Shown: positions 31,967 to 45,536 of the stretch, piece after piece
How positions within the stretch are numbered: the stretch's first letter is position 1
Layout: each line of letters begins with the position of its first letter
Source of the DNA: Desmodus rotundus
Taxonomy: Eukaryota; Chordata; Mammalia; Chiroptera; Phyllostomidae
NCBI RefSeq assembly: GCF_022682495.2
Contig: NC_071387.1
Location: 148,908,347-148,972,346 of the forward strand
DNA length: 64,000 nt
Reading direction: 5' to 3'
Program-made: the position numbers and the translations under genes
The notes under the pieces: generated by a model
Told to the model about the DNA's origin: nothing
The model's input: the letters and a program-made list of their open reading frames with translations, nothing else
Database searches by the model: none

Positions 31967-34876
31967 TTGGTGTCTGCAAAAGTCATTCACCTGTGGCCAA
32001 CCTGGGCCCCCGTCAGCAAGACCATGCCCCATGGCAGGAGCCTGGGGAGGCCACTGGAGCCACGGGGGCAGGGCTGGGGATTTTGCCGGGGTTCTCTCGG
32101 GGCCCAGGCGTCCTCTCTCGCCCGGGGAGTGCCCACGCCGTCCCTTGACCCCCGCAGGACACCTGCATCCAGCGATAAGCGGCCCTCTGCCTCCATGGGG
32201 CTCGGAAACAAGGGGCCGGGGTGCGAGCAACTGGCCTACGTGGCGGCAAACCCGCAGACCCCTCCGTCACGTCCCCACCACTGCGAAGATCCCCCTGTTC
32301 TTCCATCCGTAAAGGGGTGCCCTTTACGGATGGAAGAACAGGGGGGAGGCCCCCAGGAGATGGCTTTCCTCCGAGCCGCGGCTGCTTAGTTTGGGGCCCA
32401 GAAGCGGGGCGCGCATGCGCTGGCAGGCCCCCTCACCACAAGCCTGTCTGCGGGCAACGGGCCCCGCCCTTGAGATATCTTGCCAGGTTCACAGGGTCAC
32501 TGGGGTCGTGTCCGGGGAAACGGAAGTCCTCCCTGCCACCCAGAGGACCCCGCGTTTTCTCTTGGACCCCACTGGCCAGCAGCTCTCCAACCGCGCCAGA
32601 GGCAGAGTGCCCAGGGAAGACCTGGGGACCTAGGGCCGGGGAGGGGGGCCGGCCGCTGTACAGCTCCAGATGGAGTGGGCCATGTGGGCGGAACCCACAC
32701 CCACCGAGGAGTTCTCCTGGGGGGACCTAGGCCTGAGCCCTGCCTGGGCGGTTAAGAGTCCTGCCCTGGCTCAAACTGCCCCCCCCCCCTGCCCCCAGGA
32801 GGCAAACTTGGACCTGGCGATTGCCACCCTCTAAAGTCTGGTCTAAACTACGCAAGAAGCGACTGTGACCGCTGAGATCTTGGTCCCCCGGAGACCAACC
32901 CCCCTCTCCGTGACGGCATCCCCGGCCTCCGGTACTTGGTGTCTGCAAAAGGCATTCACCTGCGGCCAACCTGGGCCCCCGAGAGCAAGACCATGCCCCA
33001 TGGCAGGAGCCTGGGGAGGCCACTGGAGCCACGGGGGCCAGGCCTGGGGATTTTGCCGGGGTTCTCTCGGGGCCCAGGCGTCCTCTCTCGCCCGGGGAGT
33101 GCCCACGCCGTCCCTTGACCCCCGCAGGACACCTGCATCCAGCGATAAGCGGCCCTCTGCCTCCATGGGGCTCGGAAACAAGGGGCCGGGGTGCGAGCAA
33201 CTGGCCTACGTGGCGGCAAACCCGCAGACCCCTCCGTCACGTCCCCACCACTGCGAAGATCCCCCTGTTCTTCCATCCGTAAAGGGGTCCCCCTTTACGG
33301 ATGGAAGAACAGGGGGGAGGCCCCCAGGAGATGGCTTTCCTCCGAGCCGCGGCTGCTTAGTTTGGGGCCCAGAAGCGGGGCCGCGCATGCGCGGGCAGGC
33401 CCCCTCACCACAAGCCTGTCTGCGGGCAACGGGCCCCGCCCTTGAGATATCTTGCCAGGTTCACAGGGTCCCTGGGGTCGTGTCGGGGAAACGGAAGTCC
33501 TCCCTGCCACCCAGAGGACCCCGCGTTTTCTCTTGGAACCCACTTGCCAGCAGCTCTCCAACCCCGGCAGAGGCAGAGTGCCCAGGGAAGACCTGGGGAC
33601 CTAGGGCCGGGGAGGGGGGCTGGCCGCTGTTCAGCTCCAGATGGAGTGGGCCATGTGGTCGGAACCCACACCCACCGAGGGGTTCTCCCGGGGGGACTCA
33701 GGCCTGAGCCCTGCCTGGGCGGTTAAGAGTACTGCCCTGGCTCAAACTGCCCCCCCCCCCCGCCCCCAGGAGGCAAACGTGGACCTGGCCACTGCCACTC
33801 TCTAAAGTCTGGTCTAAACTACGCAAGAAGCGACTGTGACCGCTGAGACCTCGGTCCCCCGGAGACCAACCCCCCTCTCCGTGAAGGCATCCCCGGCCTC
33901 CGGTACTTGGTGTCTGCAAAAGGCATTCACCTGCGGCTAACCTGGGCCCTCGTGAGCAAGACCATGCCCCATGGAAGGAGCCTGGGGAGGCCACTGGAGC
34001 CACGGGGGCCAGGGCTGGGGATTTTGCCGGGGTTCTCTCGGGGCCCAGGCGTCCTCTCTCGCCCGTGGAGTGCCCACGCCGTCCCTTGAACCCCGCAGGT
34101 CACCTGCATCCAGCGATAAGCGGCCCTCTGCCTCCATGGGGCTCAGAAACAAGGGGCCGGGGTGCGAGCAACTGGCCTACGTGGCGGCAAACCCGCAGAC
34201 CCCTCCGTCTCGTCCCCACCACTGTGAAGATCCCCCTGTTCTTCCATCCGTAAAGGGGTCCCCCTTTACGGATGGAAGAACAGGGGGGAGGCCCCCAGGA
34301 GATGGCTTTCCTCCGAACCGCGGCTGCTTAGTTTGTGGCCCAGAAGCGAGGCCGCGCATGCGCGGGCAGGCCCCCTCACCACAAGCCTGTCTGCGGGCAA
34401 CGGACCCCGCCCTTGAGATATCTTGCCCGGTTCACAGGGTCCCTGGGGTCGTGTCCGGGGAAACGGAAGTCCTCCCTGCCACCCAGAGGACCCCGCGTTT
34501 TCTCTTGGACCCCACTGGCCAGCAGCTCTCCAACCCCGGCAGAGGCAGAGTGCCCAGGGAAGACCTGGGGACCTAGGGCCGGGGAGGGGGGCCGGCCGCT
34601 GTACAGCTCCAGATGGAGTGGGCCATGTGGGCGGAACCCACACCCACCGAGGGGTTCTCCCGGGGGGACTCAGGCCTGAGCCCTGCCTGGGCGGTTAAGA
34701 GTACTGCCCTGGCTCAAACTGCCCCCCCACCGCCCCCAGGAGGCAAACGTGGACCTGGCCACTGCCACTCTCTAAAGTCTGGTCTAAACTACGCAAGAAG
34801 CGACTGTGACCGCTGAGACCTCGGTCCCCCGGAGACCAACCCCCCTCTCTGTGAAGGCATCCCCAGCCTCCGGTAC
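31967..34876 (+). repeat. HOR unit 8: 3-mer a-b/c hybrid-d
   Basis: Monomers: a 31967, b/c hybrid 32936, d 33907. The hybrid enters with the b-type start (GAGATCTTGG and GTGACGGC near 32874-32915) and leaves as c (TTGCCAGGTTC near 33452, GTGTCGGGGAAAC near 33480). This is equivalent to deleting one monomer length between b and c. The d copy has GCAGGTCACCTGC near 34096 where the other copies have GCAGGACACCTGC. Confidence 0.88.
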
Positions 34877-37800
34877 TTGGTGTCTGCAAAAGTCATTCAC
34901 CTGTGGCCAACCTGGGCCCCCGTGAGCAAGACCATGCCCCATGGCAGGAGCCTGGGGAGGCCACTGGAGCCACGGGGGCAGGGCTGGGGATTTTGCCGGG
35001 GTTCTCTCGGGGCCCAGGCGTCCTCTCTCGCCCGGGGAGTGCCCACGCCGTCCCTTGACCCCCGCAGGACACCTGCATCCAGCGATAAGCGGCCCTCTGC
35101 CTCCATGGGGCTCGGAAACAAGGGGCCGGGGTGCGAGCAACTGGCCTACGTGGCGGCAAACCCGCAGACCCCTCCGTCACGTCCCCACCACTGCGAAGAT
35201 CCCCCTGTTCTTCCATCCGTAAAGGGGTGCCCTTTACGGATGGAAGAACAGGGGGGAGGCCCCCAGGAGATGGCTTTCCTCCGAGCCGCGGCTGCTTAGT
35301 TTGGGGCCCAGAAGCGGGGCGCGCATGCGCTGGCAGGCCCCCTCACCACAAGCCTGTCTGCGGGCAACGGGCCCCGCCCTTGAGATATCTTGCCAGGTTC
35401 ACAGGGTCACTGGGGTCGTGTCCGGGGAAACGGAAGTCCTCCCTGCCACCCAGAGGACCCCGCGTTTTCTCTTGGACCCCACTGGCCAGCAGCTCTCCAA
35501 CCGCGCCAGAGGCAGAGTGCCCAGGGAAGACCTGGGGACCTAGGGCCGGGGAGGGGGGCCGGCCGCTGTACAGCTCCAGATGGAGTGGGCCATGTGGGCG
35601 GAACCCACACCCACCGAGGAGTTCTCCTGGGGGGACCTAGGCCTGAGCCCTGCCTGGGCGGTTAAGAGTCCTGCCCTGGCTCAAACTGCCCCCCCCCCTG
35701 CCCCCAGGAGGTAAACTTGGACCTGGCGATTGCCACCCTCTAAAGTCTGGTCTAAACTACGCAAGAAGCGACTGTGACCGCTGAGATCTTGGTCCCCCGG
35801 AGACCAACCCCCCTCTCCGTGACGGCATCCCCGGCCTCCGGTACTTGGTGTCTGCAAAAGGCATTCACCTGCGGCCAACCTGGGCCCCCGAGAGCAAGAC
35901 CATGCCCCATGGCAGGAGCCTGGGGAGGCCACTGGAGCCACGGGGGCCAGGCCTGGGGATTTTGCCGGGGTTCTCTCGGGGCCCAGGCGTCCTCTCTCGC
36001 CCGGGGAGTGCCCACGCCGTCCCTTGACCCCCGCAGGACACCTGCATCCAGCGATAAGCGGCCCTCTGCCTCCATGGGGCTCGGAAACAAGGGGCCGGGG
36101 TGCGAGCAACTGGCCTACGTGGCGGCAAACCCGCAGACCCCTCCGTCACGTCCCCACCACTGCGAAGATCCCCCTGTTCTTCCATCCGTAAAGGGGTCCC
36201 CCTTTACGGATGGAAGAACAGGGGGGAGGCCCCCAGGAGATGGCTTTCCTCCGAGCCGCGGCTGCTTAGTTTGGGGCCCAGAAGCGGGGCCGCGCATGCG
36301 CGGGCAGGCCCCCTCACCACAAGCCTGTCTGCGGGCAACCGGCCCCGCCCTTGAGATATCTTGCCCGGTTCACAGGGTCCCTGGGGTCGTGTCCGGGAAA
36401 CGGAAGTCCTCCCTGCCACCCAGAGGACCCCGCGTTTTCTCTTGGACCCCACTGGCCAGCAGCTCTCCAACCCCGGCAGAGGCAGAGTGCCCAGGGATGA
36501 CCTGGGGACCTAGGGCCGGGGAGGGGGGCCGGCCGCTGTACAGCTCCAGATGGAGTGGGCCATGTGGGCGGAACCCACACCCACCGAGGGGTTCTCCCGT
36601 GGGGACTCAGGCCTGAGCCCAGCCTGGCGGTTAAGAGTCCGGCCCTGGTTCAAACTGCCCCCCCCCTGCCCCCAGGAGGCAAACTTGGACCTGGAGACTG
36701 CCACCCTCTAAAGTCTGGTCTAAACTACGCAAGAAGCGACTGTGACCGCTGAGACCTTGGTCCCCCGGAGACCAACCCCCCTCTCCGTGAAGGCATCCCC
36801 GGCCTCCGGTACTTGGTGTCTGCAAAAGGCATTCACCTGCGGCCAACCTGGACCCCCGAGAGCAAGACCATGCCCCATGGCAGGAGCCTGGGGAGGCCAC
36901 TGGAGCCACGGGGGCCAGGCCTGGGGATTTTGCCGGGGTTCTCTCGGGGCCCAGGCGTCCTCTCTCGCCCGGGGAGTGCCCACGCCGTCCCTTGACCCCC
37001 GCAGGACACCTGCATCCAGCGATAAGCGGCCCTCTGCCTCCATGGGGCTCGGAAACAAGGGGCCGGGGTGCGAGCAACTGGCCTACGTGGCGGCAAACCC
37101 GCAGACCCCTCCGTCACGTCCCCACCACTGCGAAGATCCCCCTGTTCTTCCATCCGTAAAGGGGTCCCCCTTTACGGATGGAAGAACAGGGGGGAGGCCC
37201 CCAGGAGATGGCTTTCCTCCGAGCCGCGGCTGCTTAGTTTGGGGCCCAGAAGCGGGGCCGCGCATGCGCGGGCAGGCCCCCTCACCACAAGCCTGTCTGC
37301 GGGCAACGGGCCCCGCCCTTGAGATATCTTGCCAGGTTCACAGGGTCCCTGGGGTCGTGTCGGGGAAACGGAAGTCCTCCCTGCCACCCAGAGGACCCCG
37401 CGTTTTCTCTTGGAACCCACTTGCCAGCAGCTCTCCAACCCCGGCAGAGGCAGAGTGCCCAGGGAAGACCTGGGGACCTAGGGCCGGGGAGGGGGGCCGG
37501 CCGCTGTTCAGCTCCAGATGGAGTGGGCCATGTGGTCGGAACCCACACCCACCGAGGGGTTCTCCCGGGGGGACTCAGGCCTGAGCCCTGCCTGGGCGGT
37601 TAAGAGTACTGCCCTGGCTCAAACTGCCCCCCCCCCCCCGCCCCCAGGAGGCAAACGTGGACCTGGCCACTGCCACTCTCTAAAGTCTGGTCTAAACTAC
37701 GCAAGAAGCGACTGTGACCGCTGAGACCTCGGTCCCCCGGAGACCAACCCCCCTCTCCGTGAAGGCATCCCCGGCCTCCGGTACTTGGTGTCTGCAAAAG

Positions 37801-38754
37801 GCATTCACCTGCGGCTAACCTGGGCCCTCGTGAGCAAGACCATGCCCCATGGAAGGAGCCTGGGGAGGCCACTGGAGCCACGGGGGCCAGGGCTGGGGAT
37901 TTTGCCGGGGTTCTCTCGGGGCCCAGGCGTCCTCTCTCGCCCGTGGAGTGCCCACGCCGTCCCTTGAACCCCGCAGGACACCTGCATCCAGCGATAAGCG
38001 GCCCTCTGCCTCCATGGGGCTCAGAAACAAGGGGCCGGGGTGCGAGCAACTGGCCTACGTGGCGGCAAACCCGCAGACCCCTCCGTCTCGTCCCCACCAC
38101 TGTGAAGATCCCCCTGTTCTTCCATCCGTAAAGGGGTCCCCCTTTACGGATGGAAGAACAGGGGGGAGGCCCCCAGGAGATGGCTTTCCTCCGAACCGCG
38201 GCTGCTTAGTTTGTGGCCCAGAAGCGAGGCCGCGCATGCGCGGGCAGGCCCCCTCACCACAAGCCTGTCTGCGGGCAACGGACCCCGCCCTTGAGATATC
38301 TTGCCCGGTTCACAGGGTCCCTGGGGTCGTGTCCGGGGAAACGGAAGTCCTCCCTGCCACCCAGAGGACCCCGCGTTTTCTCTTGGACCCCACTGGCCAG
38401 CAGCTCTCCAACCCCGGCAGAGGCAGAGTGCCCAGGGAAGACCTGGGGACCTAGGGCCGGGGAGGGGGGCCGGCCGCTGTACAGCTCCAGATGGAGTGGG
38501 CCATGTGGGCGGAACCCACACCCACCGAGGGGTTCTCCCGGGGGGACTCAGGCCTGAGCCCTGCCTGGGCGGTTAAGAGTACTGCCCTGGCTCAAACTGC
38601 CCCCCCACCGCCCCCAGGAGGCAAACGTGGACCTGGCCACTGCCACTCTCTAAAGTCTGGTCTAAACTACGCAAGAAGCGACTGTGACCGCTGAGACCTC
38701 GGTCCCCCGGAGACCAACCCCCCTCTCTGTGAAGGCATCCCCAGCCTCCGGTAC
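34877..38754 (+). repeat. HOR unit 9: canonical 4-mer a-b-c-d
   Basis: Monomers: a 34877, b 35845, c 36813, d 37785; total 3,878 bp. The a copy has GAGGTAAACTTGG near 35708 and the b copy has CTGGAGACTGCC near 36691. Both rare variants recur only in unit 10, so units 9 and 10 are recent sister copies. The c copy holds the longest C run seen (13 C near 37627). Confidence 0.92.
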
Positions 38755-41660
38755 TTGGTGTCTGCAAAAGTCATTCACCTGTGGCCAACCTGGGCCCCCG
38801 TGAGCAAGACCATGCCCCATGGCAGGAGCCTGGGGAGGCCACTGGAGCCACGGGGGCAGGGCTGGGGATTTTGCCGGGGTTCTCTCGGGGCCCAGGCGTC
38901 CTCTCTCGCCCGGGGAGTGCCCACGCCGTCCCTTGACCCCCGCAGGACACCTGCATCCAGCGATAAGCGGCCCTCTGCCTCCATGGGGCTCGGAAACAAG
39001 GGGCCGGGGTGCGAGCAACTGGCCTACGTGGCGGCAAACCCGCAGACCCCTCCGTCACGTCCCCACCACTGCGAAGATCCCCCTGTTCTTCCATCCGTAA
39101 AGGGGTGCCCTTTACGGATGGAAGAACAGGGGGGAGGCCCCCAGGAGATGGCTTTCCTCCGAGCCGCGGCTGCTTAGTTTGGGGCCCAGAAGCGGGGCGC
39201 GCATGCGCTGGCAGGCCCCCTCACCACAAGCCTGTCTGCGGGCAACGGGCCCCGCCCTTGAGATATCTTGCCAGGTTCACAGGGTCACTGGGGTCGTGTC
39301 CGGGGAAACGGAAGTCCTCCCTGCCACCCAGAGGACCCCGCGTTTTCTCTTGGACCCCACTGGCCAGCAGCTCTCCAACCGCGCCAGAGGCAGAGTGCCC
39401 AGGGAAGACCTGGGGACCTAGGGCCGGGGAGGGGGGCCGGCCGCTGTACAGCTCCAGATGGAGTGGGCCATGTGGGCGGAACCCACACCCACCGAGGAGT
39501 TCTCCTGGGGGGACCTAGGCCTGAGCCCTGCCTGGGCGGTTAAGAGTCCTGCCCTGGCTCAAACTGCCCCCCCCCCTGCCCCCAGGAGGTAAACTTGGAC
39601 CTGGCGATTGCCACCCTCTAAAGTCTGGTCTAAACTACGCAAGAAGCGACTGTGACCGCTGAGATCTTGGTCCCCCGGAGACCAACCCCCCTCTCCGTGA
39701 CGGCATCCCCGGCCTCCGGTACTTGGTGTCTGCAAAAGGCATTCACCTGCGGCCAACCTGGGCCCCCGAGAGCAAGACCATGCCCCATGGCAGGAGCCTG
39801 GGGAGGCCACTGGAGCCACGGGGGCCAGGCCTGGGGATTTTGCCGGGGTTCTCTCGGGGCCCAGGCGTCCTCTCTCGCCCGGGGAGTGCCCACGCCGTCC
39901 CTTGACCCCCGCAGGACACCTGCATCCAGCGATAAGCGGCCCTCTGCCTCCATGGGGCTCGGAAACAAGGGGCCGGGGTGCGAGCAACTGGCCTACGTGG
40001 CGGCAAACCCGCAGACCCCTCCGTCACGTCCCCACCACTGCGAAGATCCCCCTGTTCTTCCATCCGTAAAGGGGTCCCCCTTTACGGATGGAAGAACAGG
40101 GGGGAGGCCCCCAGGAGATGGCTTTCCTCCGAGCCGCGGCTGCTTAGTTTGGGGCCCAGAAGCGGGGCCGCGCATGCGCGGGCAGGCCCCCTCACCACAA
40201 GCCTGTCTGCGGGCAACCGGCCCCGCCCTTGAGATATCTTGCCCGGTTCACAGGGTCCCTGGGGTCGTGTCCGGGAAACGGAAGTCCTCCCTGCCACCCA
40301 GAGGACCCCGCGTTTTCTCTTGGACCCCACTGGCCAGCAGCTCTCCAACCCCGGCAGAGGCAGAGTGCCCAGGGATGACCTGGGGACCTAGGGCCGGGGA
40401 GGGGGGCCGGCCGCTGTACAGCTCCAGATGGAGTGGGCCATGTGGGCGGAACCCACACCCACCGAGGGGTTCTCCCGTGGGGACTCAGGCCTGAGCCCAG
40501 CCTGGCGGTTAAGAGTCCGGCCCTGGTTCAAACTGCCCCCCCCCTGCCCCCAGGAGGCAAACTTGGACCTGGAGACTGCCACCCTCTAAAGTCTGGTCTA
40601 AACTACGCAAGAAGCGACTGTGACCGCTGAGACCTCGGTCCCCCGGAGACCAACCCCCCTCTCCGTGAAGGCATCCCCGGCCTCCGGTACTTGGTGTCTG
40701 CAAAAGGCATTCACCTGCGGCTAACCTGGGCCCTCGTGAGCAAGACCATGCCCCATGGAAGGAGCCTGGGGAGGCCACTGGAGCCACGGGGGCCAGGGCT
40801 GGGGATTTTGCCGGGGTTCTCTCGGGGCCCAGGCGTCCTCTCTCGCCCGTGGAGTGCCCACGCCGTCCCTTGAACCCCGCAGGACACCTGCATCCAGCGA
40901 TAAGCGGCCCTCTGCCTCCATGGGGCTCAGAAACAAGGGGCCGGGGTGCGAGCAACTGGCCTACGTGGCGGCAAACCCGCAGACCCCTCCGTCTCGTCCC
41001 CACCACTGTGAAGATCCCCCTGTTCTTCCATCCGTAAAGGGGTCCCCCTTTACGGATGGAAGAACAGGGGGGAGGCCCCCAGGAGATGGCTTTCCTCCGA
41101 ACCGCGGCTGCTTAGTTTGTGGCCCAGAAGCGAGGCCGCGCATGCGCGGGCAGGCCCCCTCACCACAAGCCTGTCTGCGGGCAACGGACCCCGCCCTTGA
41201 GATATCTTGCCCGGTTCACAGGGTCCCTGGGGTCGTGTCCGGGGAAACGGAAGTCCTCCCTGCCACCCAGAGGACCCCGCGTTTTCTCTTGGACCCCACT
41301 GGCCAGCAGCTCTCCAACCCCGGCAGAGGCAGAGTGCCCAGGGAAGACCTGGGGACCTAGGGCCGGGGAGGGGGGCCGGCCGCTGTACAGCTCCAGATGG
41401 AGTGGGCCATGTGGGCGGAACCCACACCCACCGAGGGGTTCTCCCGGGGGGACTCAGGCCTGAGCCCTGCCTGGGCGGTTAAGAGTACTGCCCTGGCTCA
41501 AACTGCCCCCCCACCGCCCCCAGGAGGCAAACGTGGACCTGGCCACTGCCACTCTCTAAAGTCTGGTCTAAACTACGCAAGAAGCGACTGTGACCGCTGA
41601 GACCTCGGTCCCCCGGAGACCAACCCCCCTCTCTGTGAAGGCATCCCCAGCCTCCGGTAC
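38755..41660 (+). repeat. HOR unit 10: 3-mer a-b-d (c deleted)
   Basis: Monomers: a 38755, b 39723, d 40691. The b copy keeps its own 3' markers, including CTGGAGACTGCC near 40570, and then passes directly into the d start (GAGACCTCGG near 40629). A whole c monomer has been lost with the junction between about 40580 and 40635. There is no hybrid interior. Confidence 0.88.
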
Positions 41661-44600
41661 TTGGTGTCTCAAAAGTCATTCACCTGTGGCCAACCTGGGC
41701 CCCCGTGAGCAAGACCATGCCCCATGGCAGGAGCCTGGGGAGGCCACTGGAGCCACGGGGGCAGGGCTGGGGATTTTGCCGGGGTTCTCTCGGGGCCCAG
41801 GCGTCCTCTCTCGCCCGGGGAGTGCCCACGCCGTCCCTTGACCCCCGCAGGACACCTGCATCCAGCGATAAGCGGCCCTCTGCCTCCATGGGGCTCGGAA
41901 ACAAGGGGCCGGGGTGCGAGCAACTGGCCTACGTGGCGGCAAACCCGCAGACCCCTCCGTCACGTCCCCACCACTGCGAAGATCCCCCTGTTCTTCCATC
42001 CGTAAAGGGGTGCCCTTTACGGATGGAAGAACAGGGGGGAGGCCCCCAGGAGATGGCTTTCCTCCGAGCCGCGGCTGCTTAGTTTGGGGCCCAGAAGCGG
42101 GGCGCGCATGCGCTGGCAGGCCCCCTCACCACAAGCCTGTCTGCGGGCAACGGGCCCCGCCCTTGAGATATCTTGCCAGGTTCACAGGGTCACTGGGGTC
42201 GTGTCCGGGGAAACGGAAGTCCTCCCTGCCACCCAGAGGACCCCGCGTTTTCTCTTGGACCCCACTGGCCAGCAGCTCTCCAACCGCGCCAGAGGCAGAG
42301 TGCCCAGGGAAGACCTGGGGACCTAGGGCCGGGGAGGGGGGCCGGCCGCTGTACAGCTCCAGATGGAGTGGGCCATGTGGGCGGAACCCACACCCACCGA
42401 GGAGTTCTCCTGGGGGGACCTAGGCCTGAGCCCTGCCTGGGCGGTTAAGAGTCCTGCCCTGGCTCAAACTGCCCCCCCCCCTGCCCCCAGGAGGCAAACT
42501 TGGACCTGGCGATTGCCACCCTCTAAAGTCTGGTCTAAACTACGCAAGAAGCGACTGTGACCGCTGAGATCTTGGTCCCCCGGAGACCAACCCCCCTCTC
42601 CGTGACGGCATCCCCGGCCTCCGGTACTTGGTGTCTGCAAAAGGCATTCACCTGCGGCCAACCTGGGCCCCCGAGAGCAAGACCATGCCCCATGGCAGGA
42701 GCCTGGGGAGGCCACTGGAGCCACGGGGGCCAGGCCTGGGGATTTTGCCGGGGTTCTCTCGGGGCCCAGGCGTCCTCTCTCGCCCGGGGAGTGCCCACGC
42801 CGTCCCTTGACCCCCGCAGGACACCTGCATCCAGCGATAAGCGGCCCTCTGCCTCCATGGGGCTCGGAAACAAGGGGCCGGGGTGCGAGCAACTGGCCTA
42901 CGTGGCGGCAAACCCGCAGACCCCTCCGTCACGTCCCCACCACTGCGAAGATCCCCCTGTTCTTCCATCCGTAAAGGGGTCCCCCTTTACGGATGGAAGA
43001 ACAGGGGGGAGGCCCCCAGGAGATGGCTTTCCTCCGAGCCGCGGCTGCTTAGTTTGGGGCCCAGAAGCGGGGCCGCGCATGCGCGGGCAGGCCCCCTCAC
43101 CACAAGCCTGTCTGCGGGCAACCGGCCCCGCCCTTGAGATATCTTGCCCGGTTCACAGGGTCCCTGGGGTCGTGTCCGGGAAACGGAAGTCCTCCCTGCC
43201 ACCCAGAGGACCCCGCGTTTTCTCTTGGACCCCACTGGCCAGCAGCTCTCCAACCCCGGCAGAGGCAGAGTGCCCAGGGATGACCTGGGGACCTAGGGCC
43301 GGGGAGGGGGGCCGGCCGCTGTACAGCTCCAGATGGAGTGGGCCATGTGGGCGGAACCCACACCCACCGAGGGGTTCTCCCGTGGGGACTCAGGCCTGAG
43401 CCCAGCCTGGCGGTTAAGAGTCCGGCCCTGGTTCAAACTGCCCCCCCCCTGCCCCCAGGAGGCAAACTTGGACCTGGCGACTGCCACCCTCTAAAGTCTG
43501 GTCTAAACTACGCAAGAAGCGACTGTGACCGCTGAGACCTTGGTCCCCCGGAGACCAACCCCCCTCTCCGTGAAGGCATCCCCGGCCTCCGGTACTTGGT
43601 GTCTGCAAAAGGCATTCACCTGCGGCCAACCTGGACCCCCGAGAGCAAGACCATGCCCCATGGCAGGAGCCTGGGGAGGCCACTGGAGCCACGGGGGCCA
43701 GGCCTGGGGATTTTGCCGGGGTTCTCTCGGGGCCCAGGCGTCCTCTCTCGCCCGGGGAGTGCCCACGCCGTCCCTTGACCCCCGCAGGACACCTGCATCC
43801 AGCGATAAGCGGCCCTCTGCCTCCATGGGGCTCGGAAACAAGGGGCCGGGGTGCGAGCAACTGGCCTACGTGGCGGCAAACCCGCAGACCCCTCCGTCAC
43901 GTCCCCACCACTGCGAAGATCCCCCTGTTCTTCCATCCGTAAAGGGGTCCCCCTTTACGGATGGAAGAACAGGGGGGAGGCCCCCAGGAGATGGCTTTCC
44001 TCCGAGCCGCGGCTGCTTAGTTTGGGGCCCAGAAGCGGGGCCGCGCATGCGCGGGCAGGCCCCCTCACCACAAGCCTGTCTGCGGGCAACGGGCCCCGCC
44101 CTTGAGATATCTTGCCAGGTTCACAGGGTCCCTGGGGTCGTGTCGGGGAAACGGAAGTCCTCCCTGCCACCCAGAGGACCCCGCGTTTTCTCTTGGAACC
44201 CACTTGCCAGCAGCTCTCCAACCCCGGCAGAGGCAGAGTGCCCAGGGAAGACCTGGGGACCTAGGGCCGGGGAGGGGGGCCGGCCGCTGTTCAGCTCCAG
44301 ATGGAGTGGGCCATGTGGTCGGAACCCACACCCACCGAGGGGTTCTCCCGGGGGGACTCAGGCCTGAGCCCTGCCTGGGCGGTTAAGAGTACTGCCCTGG
44401 CTCAAACTGCCCCCCCCCCCCGCCCCCAGGAGGCAAACGTGGACCTGGCCACTGCCACTCTCTAAAGTCTGGTCTAAACTACGCAAGAAGCGACTGTGAC
44501 CGCTGAGACCTCGGTCCCCCGGAGACCAACCCCCCTCTCCGTGAAGGCATCCCCGGCCTCCGGTACTTGGTGTCTGCAAAAGGCATTCACCTGCGGCTAA

Positions 44601-45536
44601 CCTGGGCCCTCGTGAGCAAGACCATGCCCCATGGAAGGAGCCTGGGGAGGCCACTGGAGCCACGGGGGCCAGGGCTGGGGATTTTGCCGGGGTTCTCTCG
44701 GGGCCCAGGCGTCCTCTCTCGCCCGTGGAGTGCCCACGCCGTCCCTTGAACCCCGCAGGACACCTGCATCCAGCGATAAGCGGCCCTCTGCCTCCATGGG
44801 GCTCAGAAACAAGGGGCCGGGGTGCGAGCAACTGGCCTACGTGGCGGCAAACCCGCAGACCCCTCCGTCTCGTCCCCACCACTGTGAAGATCCCCCTGTT
44901 CTTCCATCCGTAAAGGGGTCCCCCTTTACGGATGGAAGAACAGGGGGGAGGCCCCCAGGAGATGGCTTTCCTCCGAACCGCGGCTGCTTAGTTTGTGGCC
45001 CAGAAGCGAGGCCGCGCATGCGCGGGCAGGCCCCCTCACCACAAGCCTGTCTGCGGGCTACGGACCCCGCCCTTGAGATATCTTGCCCGGTTCACAGGGT
45101 CCCTGGGGTCGTGTCCGGGGAAACGGAAGTCCTCCCTGCCACCCAGAGGACCCCGCGTTTTCTCTTGGACCCCACTGGCCAGCAGCTCTCCAACCCCGGC
45201 AGAGGCAGAGTGCCCAGGGAAGACCTGGGGACCTAGGGCCGGGGAGGGGGGCCGGCCGCTGTACAGCTCCAGATGGAGTGGGCCATGTGGGCGGAACCCA
45301 CACCCACCGAGGGGTTCTCCCGGGGGGACTCAGGCCTGAGCCCTGCCTGGGCGGTTAAGAGTACTGCCCTGGCTCAAACTGCCCCCCCACCGCCCCCAGG
45401 AGGCAAACGTGGACCTGGCCACTGCCACTCTCTAAAGTCTGGTCTAAACTACGCAAGAAGCGACTGTGACCGCTGAGACCTCGGTCCCCCGGAGACCAAC
45501 CCCCCTCTCTGTGAAGGCATCCCCAGCCTCCGGTAC
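41661..45536 (+). repeat. HOR unit 11: canonical 4-mer a-b-c-d
   Basis: Monomers: a 41661, b 42628, c 43596, d 44567; total 3,876 bp. The a copy has lost the G in its first bases (TTGGTGTCTCAAAAG), the only copy with this change. The c copy carries the CCTGGACCCCC variant near 43630. The d copy has GCGGGCTACGGACC near 45053, a private change. Confidence 0.92.
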
